DNA of 57,880 nucleotides from an uncultured Ruminococcus sp. GTDB lineage: Bacteria; Bacillota; Clostridia; Oscillospirales; Ruminococcaceae. The stretch spans positions 1 through 57,880 of the forward strand of contig CACZJT010000006.1 in the NCBI GenBank assembly GCA_902781565.1, read 5' to 3'. The notes below the pieces were generated by a model. It worked only from the letters and a program-made list of their open reading frames with translations, did no database searches and was not told where the DNA came from. Below are positions 16,655 to 26,263 of this stretch, piece after piece. The position numbers and the translations under genes are program-made. The stretch's first letter is position 1. Each line of letters starts with the position of its first letter.

Positions 16655-18404
16655 CAAAGAAAGAGAGAATAATTTCCCCGACATCTCCTTCGGCGCGAAC
16701 AACAAGGAAAGGCTCGCGCTCGAAAAGCCCCCCCGCAATGCCGAAAGCGCTGAACCGACGGCAGAAAAGCGGGAGGACGGCGGGCTTCCTCCCATAGAGG
16801 GCTTCGGGAGCAACAACAGTCCCGAGGCTGTCCGCAAAGCGACCGAACGGAGGAGAAGGAGAAAGCCCACGTCCGTGGCACAGCGCAGGAACGCTCACGC
16901 AGCAGTCAAAAGACACGTCCCCAAGGCGGAGCCCGTTCACGAGGAGAAGGCTGCCGCGGAGGAAGCGGCGGAGCTTCCCGTTATTGAGGAACTGCCCGTT
17001 ATCGGGGAGCAGTCCGCGCCCGTGAAGCTCACCAAGCCCGAGTCCGTCATAACGGCGGAGGCTCCCGCAGAGGACAGCTTTGAGGCTGATGCGGACGAGC
17101 TTCCTGAGATAGAGCTTGAAGCTCCCGATGAGGATATCTCCGAGTATACATCGGAGCCCGATAGCCCCGACGTTACCGAGCCCGAGAGCTTTGAGCCCGA
17201 GCCTGCGGCACCCGAGAGCGGGGAAATGGCGGCGGCTCCCGCTCCCGTCAGAAGGAGAAGGCGTCCCGCCGAAGCTCCGACAAGGACGAATAAAAGTGCA
17301 AAGGCAAGACCGAAGGGCAAGGCTAAGAGCAAGAAAAAGAAGAAAGACCGTATCCTCAATACATCGATAATCACGGGACTTACCATAACCATCGTCGTTA
17401 TCTCGGCTTCGCTGGTGCTTTCCACGGGGGCTATCACGATGGGAATGGAGTACCTCGGCATGAACAAGTCCGATAAGGAAGTCACCTTCAACATACCCCA
17501 GGGCGCGGACAGCGACCAGATCGCCGATCTGCTCGTACAGAACAACATCATCAAGAACAAGAACCTGTTCAAGCTGGCACTCAAATTCGGCGGCGACCCC
17601 GTGCTTTATCCCGGAGATATCACGCTCTCGCCCAACAAGAGCTACCCCGGTATCATAGAGCTGCTCAAGGAACAGAGAGAGCTTTACGAGACCGTTACCC
17701 TGACCTTCAGCGAGGGCACGAACCTCCGTGCGGTCGGCGCGAAGCTCGAAAAGAACGGCATTTGCACCCAGGAGGACTTCCTGTTCCAGTTCAACACCAA
17801 GCAGGATCTTCCCCTTGACGGAAAGATCAGCCATTCCTCGGACGTTTACTATTCCATGGAGGGGTACTTCTTCCCCGATACCTACGAGTTCTACAAGAAT
17901 GACTCGGCTTACAACGTAACGAAGATAGTCCGCAACAACTTTGACAGCAAGATCACCCCCGAGATGTACGCCCGTATGCAGGAGATCGGCATGGATCTGA
18001 ACCAGGTCGTTACACTCGCTTCCATAGTACAGTGGGAAGCGGGATCGGTGGAGGATATGCCGATAGTCGCAAGCGTATTCCTGAACCGTCTGCGTGACAA
18101 GGACACCTTCCCGAACCTACAGTCGGACGCGACCGCCAACTACGTCACCAAGGTCATCGAGAAGGTGGAGACCTCGAGCGCCATGCTTGATCACTACAGG
18201 AACGTATACGATACCTACGTGTGCTTCGGACTGCCCGCGGGGCCCGTCTGCAACCCGGGTCTTGACGCGATAAATGCGGTGCTGTACCCCGAGGACACCA
18301 ACTACTACTACTTCTGTAACAACCTTGAAACGGGCGAGAGCTTCTTTGCCGAGACCTACAAGGAGCATCAGAAGAATCTGAAAAAGGCAGGTCTGACGGA
18401 GTAA
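16647..18404 (+). CDS. mltG: Endolytic murein transglycosylase MltG, long acidic N terminus
   Basis: Membrane lytic transglycosylase that ends nascent glycan strands. Of 585 residues, the first ~215 are disordered, rich in Glu/Pro/Ala, closing with a Lys/Arg block. A single membrane helix lies near 240-262 (SIITGLTITIVVISASLVLS). Then come a LysM-like subdomain (EVTFNIPQGADSDQIADLL) and the YceG catalytic domain with the Glu in VQWEAGS and the following VASVFLNRL. The domain is complete. It is followed by a U32 gene with a one-base TAATG overlap, as in Bacillus yrrL-yrrO order. Confidence 0.94.
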   Translation: MDNKERENNFPDISFGANNKERLALEKPPRNAESAEPTAEKREDGGLPPIEGFGSNNSPEAVRKATERRRRRKPTSVAQRRNAHAAVKRHVPKAEPVHEEKAAAEEAAELPVIEELPVIGEQSAPVKLTKPESVITAEAPAEDSFEADADELPEIELEAPDEDISEYTSEPDSPDVTEPESFEPEPAAPESGEMAAAPAPVRRRRRPAEAPTRTNKSAKARPKGKAKSKKKKKDRILNTSIITGLTITIVVISASLVLSTGAITMGMEYLGMNKSDKEVTFNIPQGADSDQIADLLVQNNIIKNKNLFKLALKFGGDPVLYPGDITLSPNKSYPGIIELLKEQRELYETVTLTFSEGTNLRAVGAKLEKNGICTQEDFLFQFNTKQDLPLDGKISHSSDVYYSMEGYFFPDTYEFYKNDSAYNVTKIVRNNFDSKITPEMYARMQEIGMDLNQVVTLASIVQWEAGSVEDMPIVASVFLNRLRDKDTFPNLQSDATANYVTKVIEKVETSSAMLDHYRNVYDTYVCFGLPAGPVCNPGLDAINAVLYPEDTNYYYFCNNLETGESFFAETYKEHQKNLKKAGLTE

Positions 18405-19654
18405 TGGCTGTAGTCGGCAGAAAAGGCAATTATTCCCGACCGCTGGAGGTGCTGTCTCCTGCGGGGGACATGGAGAGGCTCGAAGCGGCGCTGGAGTTCG
18501 GCGCGGACGCGGTCTATCTCGGCGGCAAGATGTTCGGCATGAGGGCAGCCTCGCCGAATTTCACGGCGGAGGAGCTAAAAACCGCCTGCGATAAGGCTCA
18601 CTCTATGGGCAGGCGGGTGTATCTCACCTGCAACACACTCCCGAGGAACAACGAAATGCCGCTTATGGAGGGCTTTATCCGCGAGGCGCAGGAAGCGGGC
18701 GTTGACGCGCTCATCGCCAACGACATCGGCGTGCTGTCGCTAATAAAAAAATACGCCCCCGATATGGAGATACACATTTCCACGCAGGCGGGCATAGTAA
18801 ACTACGTCACGGCGCGGGAGTTCTTTAACATGGGTGCGAAGCGCGTCGTGCTTGCGAGGGAACTTTCCCTTGATGAGATAGCCGAGATACGCGCAAAGAC
18901 CCCCAAGGAGCTTGAGATCGAAGCCTTTGTTCACGGGGCTATGTGCGTGAGCTTTTCGGGGCGCTGCCTTATCTCTCAGTACCTCATAGACCGCGATGCC
19001 AACCGCGGCGAGTGCGCCCAGCCCTGCCGCTGGGGATATCACCTCATGGAGGAAAAGCGCCCGAACGAGTTCTATCCCGTTTTCGAGGACGAGCGCGGGA
19101 CGTATATCTTGAACGCTAAAGACCTCTGCATGATAGACTTCATAGACAAGCTCGCCGAAGCGGGCGTTGACAGCTTGAAGATAGAGGGACGTGCGAAATC
19201 GAGCTACTATGTCTCGGTAGTCACCAACGCCTACAGGAACGCGGTCGATCTGTTCCTTGACGACCCCGCGGGCTTCAAGCTGCCGAAAGCGCTGCATGAC
19301 GAGGTGTTCAAGGTCAGCCACAGGGCGTACTGCACGGGATTCTTCTTCGGACACCCTAAGGAGTCACAGTATTACGAAAGCAGCGGCTATATCCGCGACT
19401 GGGACGCGGCTGCGATCGTCACGGGCTATGACAGCGAGAACAAGCTGCTTCACTGCGTTCAGAGAAACAAGTTCCTGCGGGGCACCGAGGCGGAGCTTCT
19501 CGAACCCGGGAGCGAACCCGTCACCATGACACTTGACGAGCTTTTCGACGAGAACGGCGAGCCGATAGAGGACACCCGCCACGCGGCGATGAGGTTCTCG
19601 GTACGCTGCGAACGTCCCTTCAAAAAGCACACTATTATCCGCATACAGAAATAA
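18404..19654 (+). CDS. U32 family peptidase-like protein (probable tRNA U34 hydroxylation, TrhP-like)
   Basis: The 416-residue protein has the U32 core: LSPAGDMERLEAALEFGADAVY at the start, HISTQAG, and the conserved Cys set MCVSFSGRCLISQYL and GECAQPCRW, which bind a cluster or metal in this family. Members YegQ/TrhP and YrrN/YrrO act in prephenate-dependent 5-hydroxyuridine formation at tRNA position 34. Proteolysis is the older annotation. Adjacency to mltG matches the Bacillus yrrL-yrrM-yrrN-yrrO locus and favours the YrrO/TrhP reading. Start codon overlaps the mltG stop by one base. Confidence 0.9.
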   Translation: MAVVGRKGNYSRPLEVLSPAGDMERLEAALEFGADAVYLGGKMFGMRAASPNFTAEELKTACDKAHSMGRRVYLTCNTLPRNNEMPLMEGFIREAQEAGVDALIANDIGVLSLIKKYAPDMEIHISTQAGIVNYVTAREFFNMGAKRVVLARELSLDEIAEIRAKTPKELEIEAFVHGAMCVSFSGRCLISQYLIDRDANRGECAQPCRWGYHLMEEKRPNEFYPVFEDERGTYILNAKDLCMIDFIDKLAEAGVDSLKIEGRAKSSYYVSVVTNAYRNAVDLFLDDPAGFKLPKALHDEVFKVSHRAYCTGFFFGHPKESQYYESSGYIRDWDAAAIVTGYDSENKLLHCVQRNKFLRGTEAELLEPGSEPVTMTLDELFDENGEPIEDTRHAAMRFSVRCERPFKKHTIIRIQK

Positions 19655-19691
19655 ACGAACGGTGCGATCTATCATTACGGAGAAAAGTACA

Positions 19692-20282
19692 ATGATACAA
19701 AAAACAAAAAAATATGCTTGTATCGGTATTATTTGCGATGTATTGTATTTTTTATCGGTGTCATTGTTTCTCATTCTGAAAACAGAGGCGGCATTGACAA
19801 TATGGGAGAGCATGACCGTCATCGGTGCCTTCGTTATGATGATCGTATTGACGGTATTTGCAGAAGTCTGTCAAATAAAGAAGTTTTTCTACAGACTGAT
19901 GCTGATCTCACTGAGCGGTACATTATTTCTGACTTCGGCAGCTCATATTACGAGCATTGGCGTCATCAGAAAACTTATATCACAAGGAGTATCTGTCCCC
20001 GACTATTTCAGGATAGGTTTTTATCCGAGTATCGAAATGACAGTTGATTACACCGCCTGGGGCTTGTTCATGGGCTGTGCTTTTCTCTTTCTGTTTTTGG
20101 GTATCAAGGATAAAGCGTTAAGAATTATTTCTCTATTATGCTGCATTCTTTGTTTTATCGGCTTTATCGGCAGCTTCTTTTCGGAATCGCTTTGGTATCC
20201 CGCACCGGTGGGGTATGGAGCCGGATTTTTGATAATGTGCATTCATGTTTTGAAAAGAAAGCATGATCCGGATCTATCTTAA
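19692..20282 (+). CDS. Unknown multipass membrane protein, AT-rich
   Basis: A 196-residue protein with about six hydrophobic helices. I do not recognise the family; the overall look is that of small DUF998- or DUF4386-like membrane proteins. GGAG lies nine bases before the chosen ATG, while the longer frame start has none. The codons are clearly more A/T-rich than those of the flanking genes, suggesting acquisition. It sits 37 bases after the U32 gene and ends at a strong terminator. Confidence 0.7.
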   Translation: MIQKTKKYACIGIICDVLYFLSVSLFLILKTEAALTIWESMTVIGAFVMMIVLTVFAEVCQIKKFFYRLMLISLSGTLFLTSAAHITSIGVIRKLISQGVSVPDYFRIGFYPSIEMTVDYTAWGLFMGCAFLFLFLGIKDKALRIISLLCCILCFIGFIGSFFSESLWYPAPVGYGAGFLIMCIHVLKRKHDPDLS

Positions 20283-20299
20283 CAGCTGTATGAAATACA

Positions 20300-20333
20300 A
20301 TGCCCCGAAGCGTTTTGAAATGCTTCGGGGCAT
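20300..20333. terminator. 12-bp bidirectional hairpin
   Basis: ATGCCCCGAAGC (20300-20311) pairs perfectly with GCTTCGGGGCAT (20322-20333). It lies between the membrane-protein gene and the convergent EAL fragment. Confidence 0.8.
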
Positions 20334-20367
20334 AACTTCTATATGGGTATTTGTATTGATCGTTATT

Positions 20368-21257
20368 TTACTTGCTCCTACCGAGATACTTTTCCTTCCA
20401 TGCGAGGAAGTCCCCGAAGGTCAGGGGCTTGGAGTAGTAGTAGCCCTGGAAGCTCTTGATGTTGTAGCTGCGGAGGATATCTCGCATTTCGGCGGTCTCT
20501 ATGCCCTCCACGCAGACCTTAGCCCCGAAGGTCGAAGCAAGTCCCGCTATGGAGCGGATAAGTGCGCGTTCCTTTTCGTCCTCCTCTATCTTCAGGACGA
20601 AGCTGCGGTCTATCTTGATTATGTCGAAGGGCAGTTTTTTGACCACGCCCACCGACGAGAAGCCCGTTCCGAAATCGTCAAGGGCTATGCGTATGCCGCC
20701 GCTGCGGAGCCTAACCGCGATATTGTTGAGCAGCTCCATATCGAGCAGTCGGCAGCGCTCGGTTATTTCAAGGCACAGGCGGTCGGGCGGGAAATCCTCT
20801 GCCCGCAGAGCGCTGAATACCATCTCGGTAAAGTTCGGCTTTTCGAGCTGGGTGTAGGAGAGGTTCACGTTGATGATGAAACCCTCGCTTCCCTCCATGA
20901 GCTTTTTTGCGTCCCGCAGGGCGGTACGGAGTATCCATTCGCCCAGGTCGGAAAACAGCGGATCCTTTTCAAGTATGGGGATAAAGTGATCGGGCGGCAC
21001 CATGCCGAATTCGTCGCTCCTCCAGCGAAGCAGAGCCTCCGCGCCGATCAGCCGTTCCTCCATAGCGTCAACGACGGGCTGGTACATAAGGAAGAAACCC
21101 TTGTGATCGTCCATGATCGAAGCACGTATGGCGTGGAGTTTTTCGAGCCGCTGCTTATTGCGGTCGTTCAGATCGTTGAAGAACTCCACAAGATCGCCCT
21201 GCCTGCGCATTTTCGACTCGCTGTAGGCGAAGGTCAGGCAGGAGTAGACCGTCTGAT
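20368..21257 (-). pseudogene. EAL domain, downstream part of a frameshifted GGDEF-EAL gene
   Basis: Encodes a c-di-GMP phosphodiesterase (EAL) domain. From Met at 21210 it has 280 residues with AEALLRW, INVNLSYTQL, LEITER, DDFGTGFSS, KIDRSF and EGIET, so the active site looks intact. The same frame continues upstream of that Met (QTVYSCLTFAYSESK) as the expected end of the preceding GGDEF domain, up to about 21255. There the reading passes by one base into the 844-residue upstream frame. No ribosome site precedes Met 21210. Most simply it is the C terminus of one gene, separated by a one-base deletion or a sequencing error. Confidence 0.85.
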
Positions 21258-23768
21258 AATCCCGCCGACGTTGCAGCCGCTCCTGAAATGGGTGCGCAGA
21301 TCAATGTACCTTTCCCGCACATCGTCTATACACAGTCCCGTGATGACCGCGAACTTGGTGCCGTCCATGCGGTAGACCGTACCCGCGTTCCCGACGTGCT
21401 CGAAGAGGTAACGTCCGAACATCTGCAATATCCTATTGCCGAAGTGGTAGCCGTAGACCTCGTTTATCTCCGAAAACTTCCCGATGCCCACGAGGACTAC
21501 CCTGATCTCGGTGTTCTTCATCATCTTATTCTGCAAGTCCTCGAAGAAGCCGTACTGATTGCGCAGTCCCGTCACCATGTCGATATTCCCGTGCAGACCG
21601 AGGTTGCGTATCGTTCCGCCGAAATACTCCGCTCTGCCGTCGGGGTCGCGTATCACCACGCCCTTGCAGACGCAGACATCGTACTCCCCGTTCAGCCGCC
21701 TTGCGCGGTACTGCATATCGTGACCCGCCGCAGCGCCCGAGAATATCTCCGCTATGCCGTTATGGTAAACTTTTCTGTCCTCCTCGTGGATATGGGATTC
21801 CCAGATCTCACCCGCGTTGTACATATACTCCGAGGGCAGCCCGAAGGTATCCACGGCGTTCCTCGACCAGCGGGAGTAATCGTACTTCATGTCGCAGAAG
21901 AAAATATACGTACCGTCAGACACCGCCGCGAATGCGTTGAAAAGCTCGTTGAGCTTCTTGCGGCGCTTCTCGGGGATAGGCTCCTTCACGATCTGATCCT
22001 CGGAATAGACGGCTCTTATGGCAGCCTTTTCTTTCAGGCTGTTTTTGTTGGCGTACATGGCGCTGTCAGCCCGCTCGAACACCTCCGAGACCCGCCTGTC
22101 ATACGCGGGGTCGTATTCGGCGATACCCACCGCCACGATGGGACCGCTGCACTGTTCGAGGTTGAAAAGCACCTGCGAACGAAAGCGCTCCAGAAGGTCG
22201 TCCTTTTCGGTGAGGTCGCTCCCCGTCAGCACCGCGGCGAACTCGTCGCCGCCCACCCTGAACACGGGGCTGTGTTCAAAGATATTGCGCACCAGCCTGC
22301 ACGAAGCGCGGATATAGTCATCCCCCGCCCTATGTCCCTGTGTGTCGTTGATGTATTTGAGGTTGTTGATGTCGCATACCGCTATCGCAAAGGGAGAGCA
22401 GCCCTCGGGAGAGGTGAGCTTCTGCTGAAGCTCCTTCTCGAATTCCCTGTAGGCGTTCTTGTTGCGTGTCCCCGTCAGCTCATCGCGGCGAGCCATCTCA
22501 TTGGCGAGCTTCAGCGCCTGTATCTGCTCTTTCTTACGGCGAACCTCCTCGTCGATGTTCTCTATGCCGATTATGAAGTGCAGCTTATCCCCCGACCATG
22601 TAACGGTCATGCGGGCATGATGCACATTGCCGTCTATGACCATTCTGTACTCGGTGGCGAAACTCTTGTTTTCGTCGAGAGCCGTTATGATCCTGTCCTT
22701 GTCGAGAGCCTGCTTTACCCTGTCTATGTCCTCGCTCTTGATGATGAGGTCGGCGTTTTTCTGAGATTCCCCGAAGAAATCGTCCCCCTGCTCGCGGATA
22801 TCAAGGCTTCCGAATATCTCATTGGCGGTGAACTCGGTATACTCCTCCGTCTTGCTGTTGACGTAGTAGATCACATCGTAATGCGCCGCAAGGCTCTCGG
22901 CGATCTGTCCGTAGGTTATGCTCTTTTCCCGCGCTTCCTCTATCTTCCTGCGGGTGTTGATCTCGTCCTCGATGTTCTCCATGCATATGATGATATGCTT
23001 CTTATCCTCCGCCCAAAAAACGGTATGGCGGAAGTTCTTGTATTCACCGCTGTATCTGAGCCTGAAAGTAAAAGAAAACTTCCCGTCCTCCGCAAGTTTT
23101 TTCTTCATCACATCGGGGTAATGGAGCGAGAGCACGAACTCCCTGTCATCGGGGTGGACGAATTTCCTTGTGTTCTTCCTGCTTTCGGCAAAGTAATCGC
23201 TGCCCCTCTGAGGGATATTCAGCTCCTTGTACTCATCGTTGGAGGAGAACTCGAAATAAGCCCCCGTTTCGGCGTCTATATAATATAAGGTATCGAAGTG
23301 CTTTGCAAGACCCGCCGCGATCTGATTGTAGATCGTGCGTTCTTCCTTCATGCGCACTTCCTTGTCGATGTTCTTCACGCCGAGGATAAAGTAATCGTCC
23401 TCGCCGCTCCTGCTTTCATCCTCTATCCCCCGTATCACGCGAAGGCAGTGATAGGTCGGCTTCCCGTCCAACATAAGTCGGTAGACGATGTCCTGCATAG
23501 TCCCCTTCATCATGTCGCCGAGAAGTCTGTCCTTCGCGAGCATACTGACAAAGTGTTCCCTGTCCTCCTCATAGACCACCTTCTCGGCGTCTACAACGAG
23601 GTTCGCGAAAAAATCTTCTCCGTCCGGCTCTATATGCAGTGAATTGAACTGAGGATCCACCGAGTACCACTTGTACTCGTTAGTCACCGCATTCACGTAA
23701 AAAACGCTGGAATAGTCGATGAGCAGCGCTTCTGCTATTTTGTTCAATATCGCGTTATTGATGCTCAT
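21234..23768 (-). CDS. Multi-PAS, GGDEF-type cyclic-di-GMP protein, frameshifted before its EAL domain
   Basis: Signalling protein of 844 residues in this frame. Three related PAS-like sensor repeats span about 1-125, 135-280 and 290-420. A diguanylate cyclase domain has RDELTGTRNKNAY and an intact VGGDEF motif. A fourth PAS (SDGTYIFFCDM...) and a second, degenerate GGDEF (RMDGTKFAV) follow. This last domain breaks off after GCNVGGIIR with a short unrelated tail and stop, exactly where the next frame resumes with its end and an EAL domain. GGAGG lies ten bases before the chosen ATG. It is cytoplasmic; no membrane helix is seen. Both cyclase and phosphodiesterase motifs look intact. Confidence 0.88.
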   Translation of the reverse strand: MSINNAILNKIAEALLIDYSSVFYVNAVTNEYKWYSVDPQFNSLHIEPDGEDFFANLVVDAEKVVYEEDREHFVSMLAKDRLLGDMMKGTMQDIVYRLMLDGKPTYHCLRVIRGIEDESRSGEDDYFILGVKNIDKEVRMKEERTIYNQIAAGLAKHFDTLYYIDAETGAYFEFSSNDEYKELNIPQRGSDYFAESRKNTRKFVHPDDREFVLSLHYPDVMKKKLAEDGKFSFTFRLRYSGEYKNFRHTVFWAEDKKHIIICMENIEDEINTRRKIEEAREKSITYGQIAESLAAHYDVIYYVNSKTEEYTEFTANEIFGSLDIREQGDDFFGESQKNADLIIKSEDIDRVKQALDKDRIITALDENKSFATEYRMVIDGNVHHARMTVTWSGDKLHFIIGIENIDEEVRRKKEQIQALKLANEMARRDELTGTRNKNAYREFEKELQQKLTSPEGCSPFAIAVCDINNLKYINDTQGHRAGDDYIRASCRLVRNIFEHSPVFRVGGDEFAAVLTGSDLTEKDDLLERFRSQVLFNLEQCSGPIVAVGIAEYDPAYDRRVSEVFERADSAMYANKNSLKEKAAIRAVYSEDQIVKEPIPEKRRKKLNELFNAFAAVSDGTYIFFCDMKYDYSRWSRNAVDTFGLPSEYMYNAGEIWESHIHEEDRKVYHNGIAEIFSGAAAGHDMQYRARRLNGEYDVCVCKGVVIRDPDGRAEYFGGTIRNLGLHGNIDMVTGLRNQYGFFEDLQNKMMKNTEIRVVLVGIGKFSEINEVYGYHFGNRILQMFGRYLFEHVGNAGTVYRMDGTKFAVITGLCIDDVRERYIDLRTHFRSGCNVGGIIRRSTPA

Positions 23769-23818
23769 TCGGTCTTTACCTCCGAAAGATTTCTGCCGCA
23801 AGCGGCTATCTATACCAT

Positions 23819-23847
23819 ATTATAACATTTTCCCGACCGACTGTCAA
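23819..23847 (-). promoter_or_regulatory. Sigma-A promoter of GGDEF-EAL gene
   Basis: Minus-strand TTGACA (23842-23847), 17-bp spacer, TATAAT (23819-23824), 50 bases before the ATG. Confidence 0.85.
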
Positions 23848-23882
23848 GCATTTTTGTACATAATATTATAACAGCTGTAAAC

Positions 23883-23964
23883 CTCGACCTTTTCTATTCA
23901 CTTTTGTAACCGATTTTTAATAAGTTATCCGATTTGTTCCGCTTTGCAGCTCATGCGTTTGGTC
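23883..23964. repeat. 82-bp direct repeat, copy 1
   Basis: Matches 24273-24354 in the same orientation with three substitutions. Both copies run from CTCGACCTTTTC to CATGCGTTTGGTC. The copies are 390 bases apart start to start. Confidence 0.9.
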
Positions 23965-24272
23965 TGCCTTTGCATTATCTTCCCTTATAATATCTTCCCT
24001 TATATTATGCGGACGTTCGGTCGGCAATTGGCTGACACTTGGTTGGCAAGTGGTCGACGATCGGCTGTCAGGTAGAAAATAGCGGTCATTTTCATCAAGC
24101 TCCGGCTGATGACGTTCGGCTTTGGATATCGTAGGTTTCAGCCTGTCTTTTCGGAGAGTGTTGCGGATACACCGGTGCCGTATCACAATATACTCGAATC
24201 TATTCCGATCTCCCCCTGATCTTCGCACATAGTTAAATTTTCAGCGTGAACTTGTTCATGCGTGCGTTTATA
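23965..24272. other. Spacer between the 82-bp repeats; no supported gene
   Basis: A minus-strand frame (23917-24228, 103 codons) is open here but has no clear ribosome site and a composition like disordered tail (Gln/Pro/Ser/Arg-rich, QPELDENDRYFLPDSRSS). It could be the 3' end of a lost mobile-element gene. Short inverted pairs occur near 24027-24072 (CTGACA/TGTCAG, CACTTG/CAAGTG). Nothing else is recognisable. Confidence 0.4.
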
Positions 24273-24354
24273 CTCGACCTTTTCTATTCACTTTTGTAAC
24301 CGATATTTAATAAGTCATCCGATTTGTTCCGCTTTGTAGCTCATGCGTTTGGTC
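24273..24354. repeat. 82-bp direct repeat, copy 2
   Basis: Second copy; differs from 23883-23964 at three positions (T/A, T/C and C/T). Confidence 0.9.
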
Positions 24355-24397
24355 AGTGCATAATATCGACTGTTACATAATTATGTCATTAAATTAT

Positions 24398-24430
24398 AAA
24401 AAACCGCACAGCTTGCAGGCTGTACGGCTT
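24398..24430 (-). terminator. Terminator of UPF0210 gene
   Basis: A 9-base stem (24404-24412 with 24419-24427, one C/A mismatch) is followed by six T on the minus strand. Confidence 0.85.
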
Positions 24431-24439
24431 ATGGATATA

Positions 24440-25795
24440 TCAGTTTTTAAGACTGTGGAGGGGTGCGGGTATCTGTCCTCCGCGGTTTATGAACCTTGAC
24501 GGGCTCTTCGTGCGAAGGGGCATTACGGGACCCTTGCCGAAAAGTCCGCCCCAGTCAAGCTCCTCGCCTTCCTTCATGCCTATGGCGGGGATAATGCGGA
24601 CGGCGGTGGTCTTGGTGTTCACCATGCCGATGGCGGCTTCATCGGCAATTATCGCCGCAAGGGTATCGGGCTCGGTATCGCCCGGGACTACGATCATGTC
24701 AAGTCCCACAGAGCATACCGCTGTCATGGCTTCGAGCTTCTCTATCGAGAGAGTGCCTGCAACAGCCGCGTCTATCATGCCCGCGTCCTCGGACACGGGG
24801 ATAAAGGCGCCCGAAAGTCCGCCTATGCGTGAGCAAGCCATAACGCCGCCCTTCTTCACCGCGTCATTGAGAAGCGCAAGGCAGGCAGTAGTGCCGTGAG
24901 TTCCGCACTGTTCAAGACCTATCTCCTCAAGGATATGCGCCACCGAGTCGCCCACCGCGGGGGTCGGCGCAAGGGACAGATCGACTATGCCGAACTCCAC
25001 CCCGAGCCGCTTTGAAGCCATCATGCCCACGAGCTGTCCCACGCGGGTGATCTTGTAGGATATGGTCTTTATGACGTCTGCTATCTTGGTGATGTCGGCG
25101 TCGGGGTACTTTTTCAGAGCCGCGCGGACAACTCCGGGACCCGAAACTCCCACGTTGATCATGCAGTCGGGCTCGCCGACACCGTGGAATGCTCCCGCCA
25201 TAAAGGGGTTATCGTCAACTGCGTTGCAGAACACCACCAACTTTGCCGCACCGAAGCACTGCTTGTCCACGGTCTTTTCGGCGGCCTCCTTGATTATCCT
25301 GCCCATTATGCGGCAGGCGTCAAGATTTATTCCCGTCTTGGTGGAGCCCACGTTCACCGAGGAGCATACCCTCTCGGTGCAGGCAAGGGCTTCGGGTATG
25401 GACTCGATGAGCTCTAAGTCGCCCTCGGAGAAGCCCTTCTGCACCAACGCGGAATAGCCGCCGATGAGGTTCACGCCGACAGACTTCGCCGCTTCGTCCA
25501 TAGCCTTAGCGAATGGCACGGGTGAACATTTGCAGGCGGCTGAGATCATGGCGATGGGCGTTACCGAGATACGTTTGTTGATGATCGGTATACCCAGCTC
25601 CTTCTCGATCTGCTCACCGACCGAAACGAGGTCCTTCGCCTTGCAGGTGATCTTGTCGTAGACCTTTTTACACGCCTTGTCGATATCGGGGTCGATACAG
25701 TCCAGCAGCGAGATACCCATGGTTATGGTGCGGATATCAAGGCAGTCGTCCTGTATCATTCGTATCGTTTCGAGAATGTCATACTGATTTATCAT
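24440..25795 (-). CDS. UPF0210 / DUF711 (PFL-like) family protein
   Basis: Conserved 451-residue cytoplasmic protein of uncertain function. Family landmarks include [41 protein letters not shown] and the Gly-rich [18 protein letters not shown]. The structural class resembles pyruvate formate-lyase-type barrels, but no glycyl-radical motif is seen and no activity is established. It follows the ACT-domain gene by 19 bases; this two-gene pairing recurs widely in Firmicutes and implies that the ACT protein regulates it or forms a complex with it. Confidence 0.9.
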   Translation of the reverse strand: MINQYDILETIRMIQDDCLDIRTITMGISLLDCIDPDIDKACKKVYDKITCKAKDLVSVGEQIEKELGIPIINKRISVTPIAMISAACKCSPVPFAKAMDEAAKSVGVNLIGGYSALVQKGFSEGDLELIESIPEALACTERVCSSVNVGSTKTGINLDACRIMGRIIKEAAEKTVDKQCFGAAKLVVFCNAVDDNPFMAGAFHGVGEPDCMINVGVSGPGVVRAALKKYPDADITKIADVIKTISYKITRVGQLVGMMASKRLGVEFGIVDLSLAPTPAVGDSVAHILEEIGLEQCGTHGTTACLALLNDAVKKGGVMACSRIGGLSGAFIPVSEDAGMIDAAVAGTLSIEKLEAMTAVCSVGLDMIVVPGDTEPDTLAAIIADEAAIGMVNTKTTAVRIIPAIGMKEGEELDWGGLFGKGPVMPLRTKSPSRFINRGGQIPAPLHSLKN

Positions 25796-25814
25796 TTACA
25801 ATAGTCCCCTTTTA

Positions 25815-26087
25815 TCAAATGTGGTGCATACAATTGAAGATATCCTCGTGCATGACGATGACCTTCAAGCCCCATTCCTCTTCACCCTTTTTGCTGAGCT
25901 TGTCAGCCATCTCGGCGAAATCTATGTTCAGCTTTGAGATATCCACGAGCATTATCATCGCAAACAGCTCCTCGATGACCGACTGAGTCACCTCGATGAC
26001 ATTGGCGTTGTAATTCGCACATTCGGTGCTTACCTTGGCAAGTATGCCCACAGCGTCCTTACCTATAACAGTTACTACTGCTCTCAT
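25815..26087 (-). CDS. UPF0237 ACT-domain protein
   Basis: A 90-residue stand-alone ACT domain: MRAVVTVIGKDAVGILAKVS, then the central LFAMIMLVDIS strand and a C-terminal IVMHEDIFNCMHHI. ACT domains bind small ligands, usually amino acids; the ligand here is unknown. It is distantly like GcvR. It leads the transcript with the UPF0210 gene. Confidence 0.9.
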   Translation of the reverse strand: MRAVVTVIGKDAVGILAKVSTECANYNANVIEVTQSVIEELFAMIMLVDISKLNIDFAEMADKLSKKGEEEWGLKVIVMHEDIFNCMHHI

Positions 26088-26133
26088 TATTGACCTTTCC
26101 TTTCATGACCCCGCAGGGCGATATTTACATTAT

Positions 26134-26162
26134 ATTATAGCACATTTTCTCACGTTTGTCAA
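26134..26162 (-). promoter_or_regulatory. Sigma-A promoter of ACT-UPF0210 operon
   Basis: Minus-strand TTGACA (26157-26162), 17-bp spacer, TATAAT (26134-26139): a full consensus, so probably constitutive and strong. Confidence 0.9.
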
Positions 26163-26263
26163 TTCATTGACGAAGATTTATGCGAATAAGGTCAGTGTTT
26201 TTAATAGACCTGCATTTTGTAAACACCGAGCAGCCGCAGAAGTAATTCCCGTTCCTTTCCGTA

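Noticed and set aside
16590..17834. 414-codon minus-strand open frame
   Set aside because: Shadow of the mltG N-terminal disordered region.
18404..19654. Secreted collagenase
   Set aside because: No signal peptide; U32 Cys pattern and mltG synteny point to tRNA modification.
21288..23288. 666-codon plus-strand open frame
   Set aside because: Antisense shadow of the GGDEF gene; its G/C-rich codons leave the opposite strand open.
23917..24228. 103-codon minus-strand gene between the direct repeats
   Set aside because: No ribosome site, disordered composition and no family; kept only as a possible remnant.
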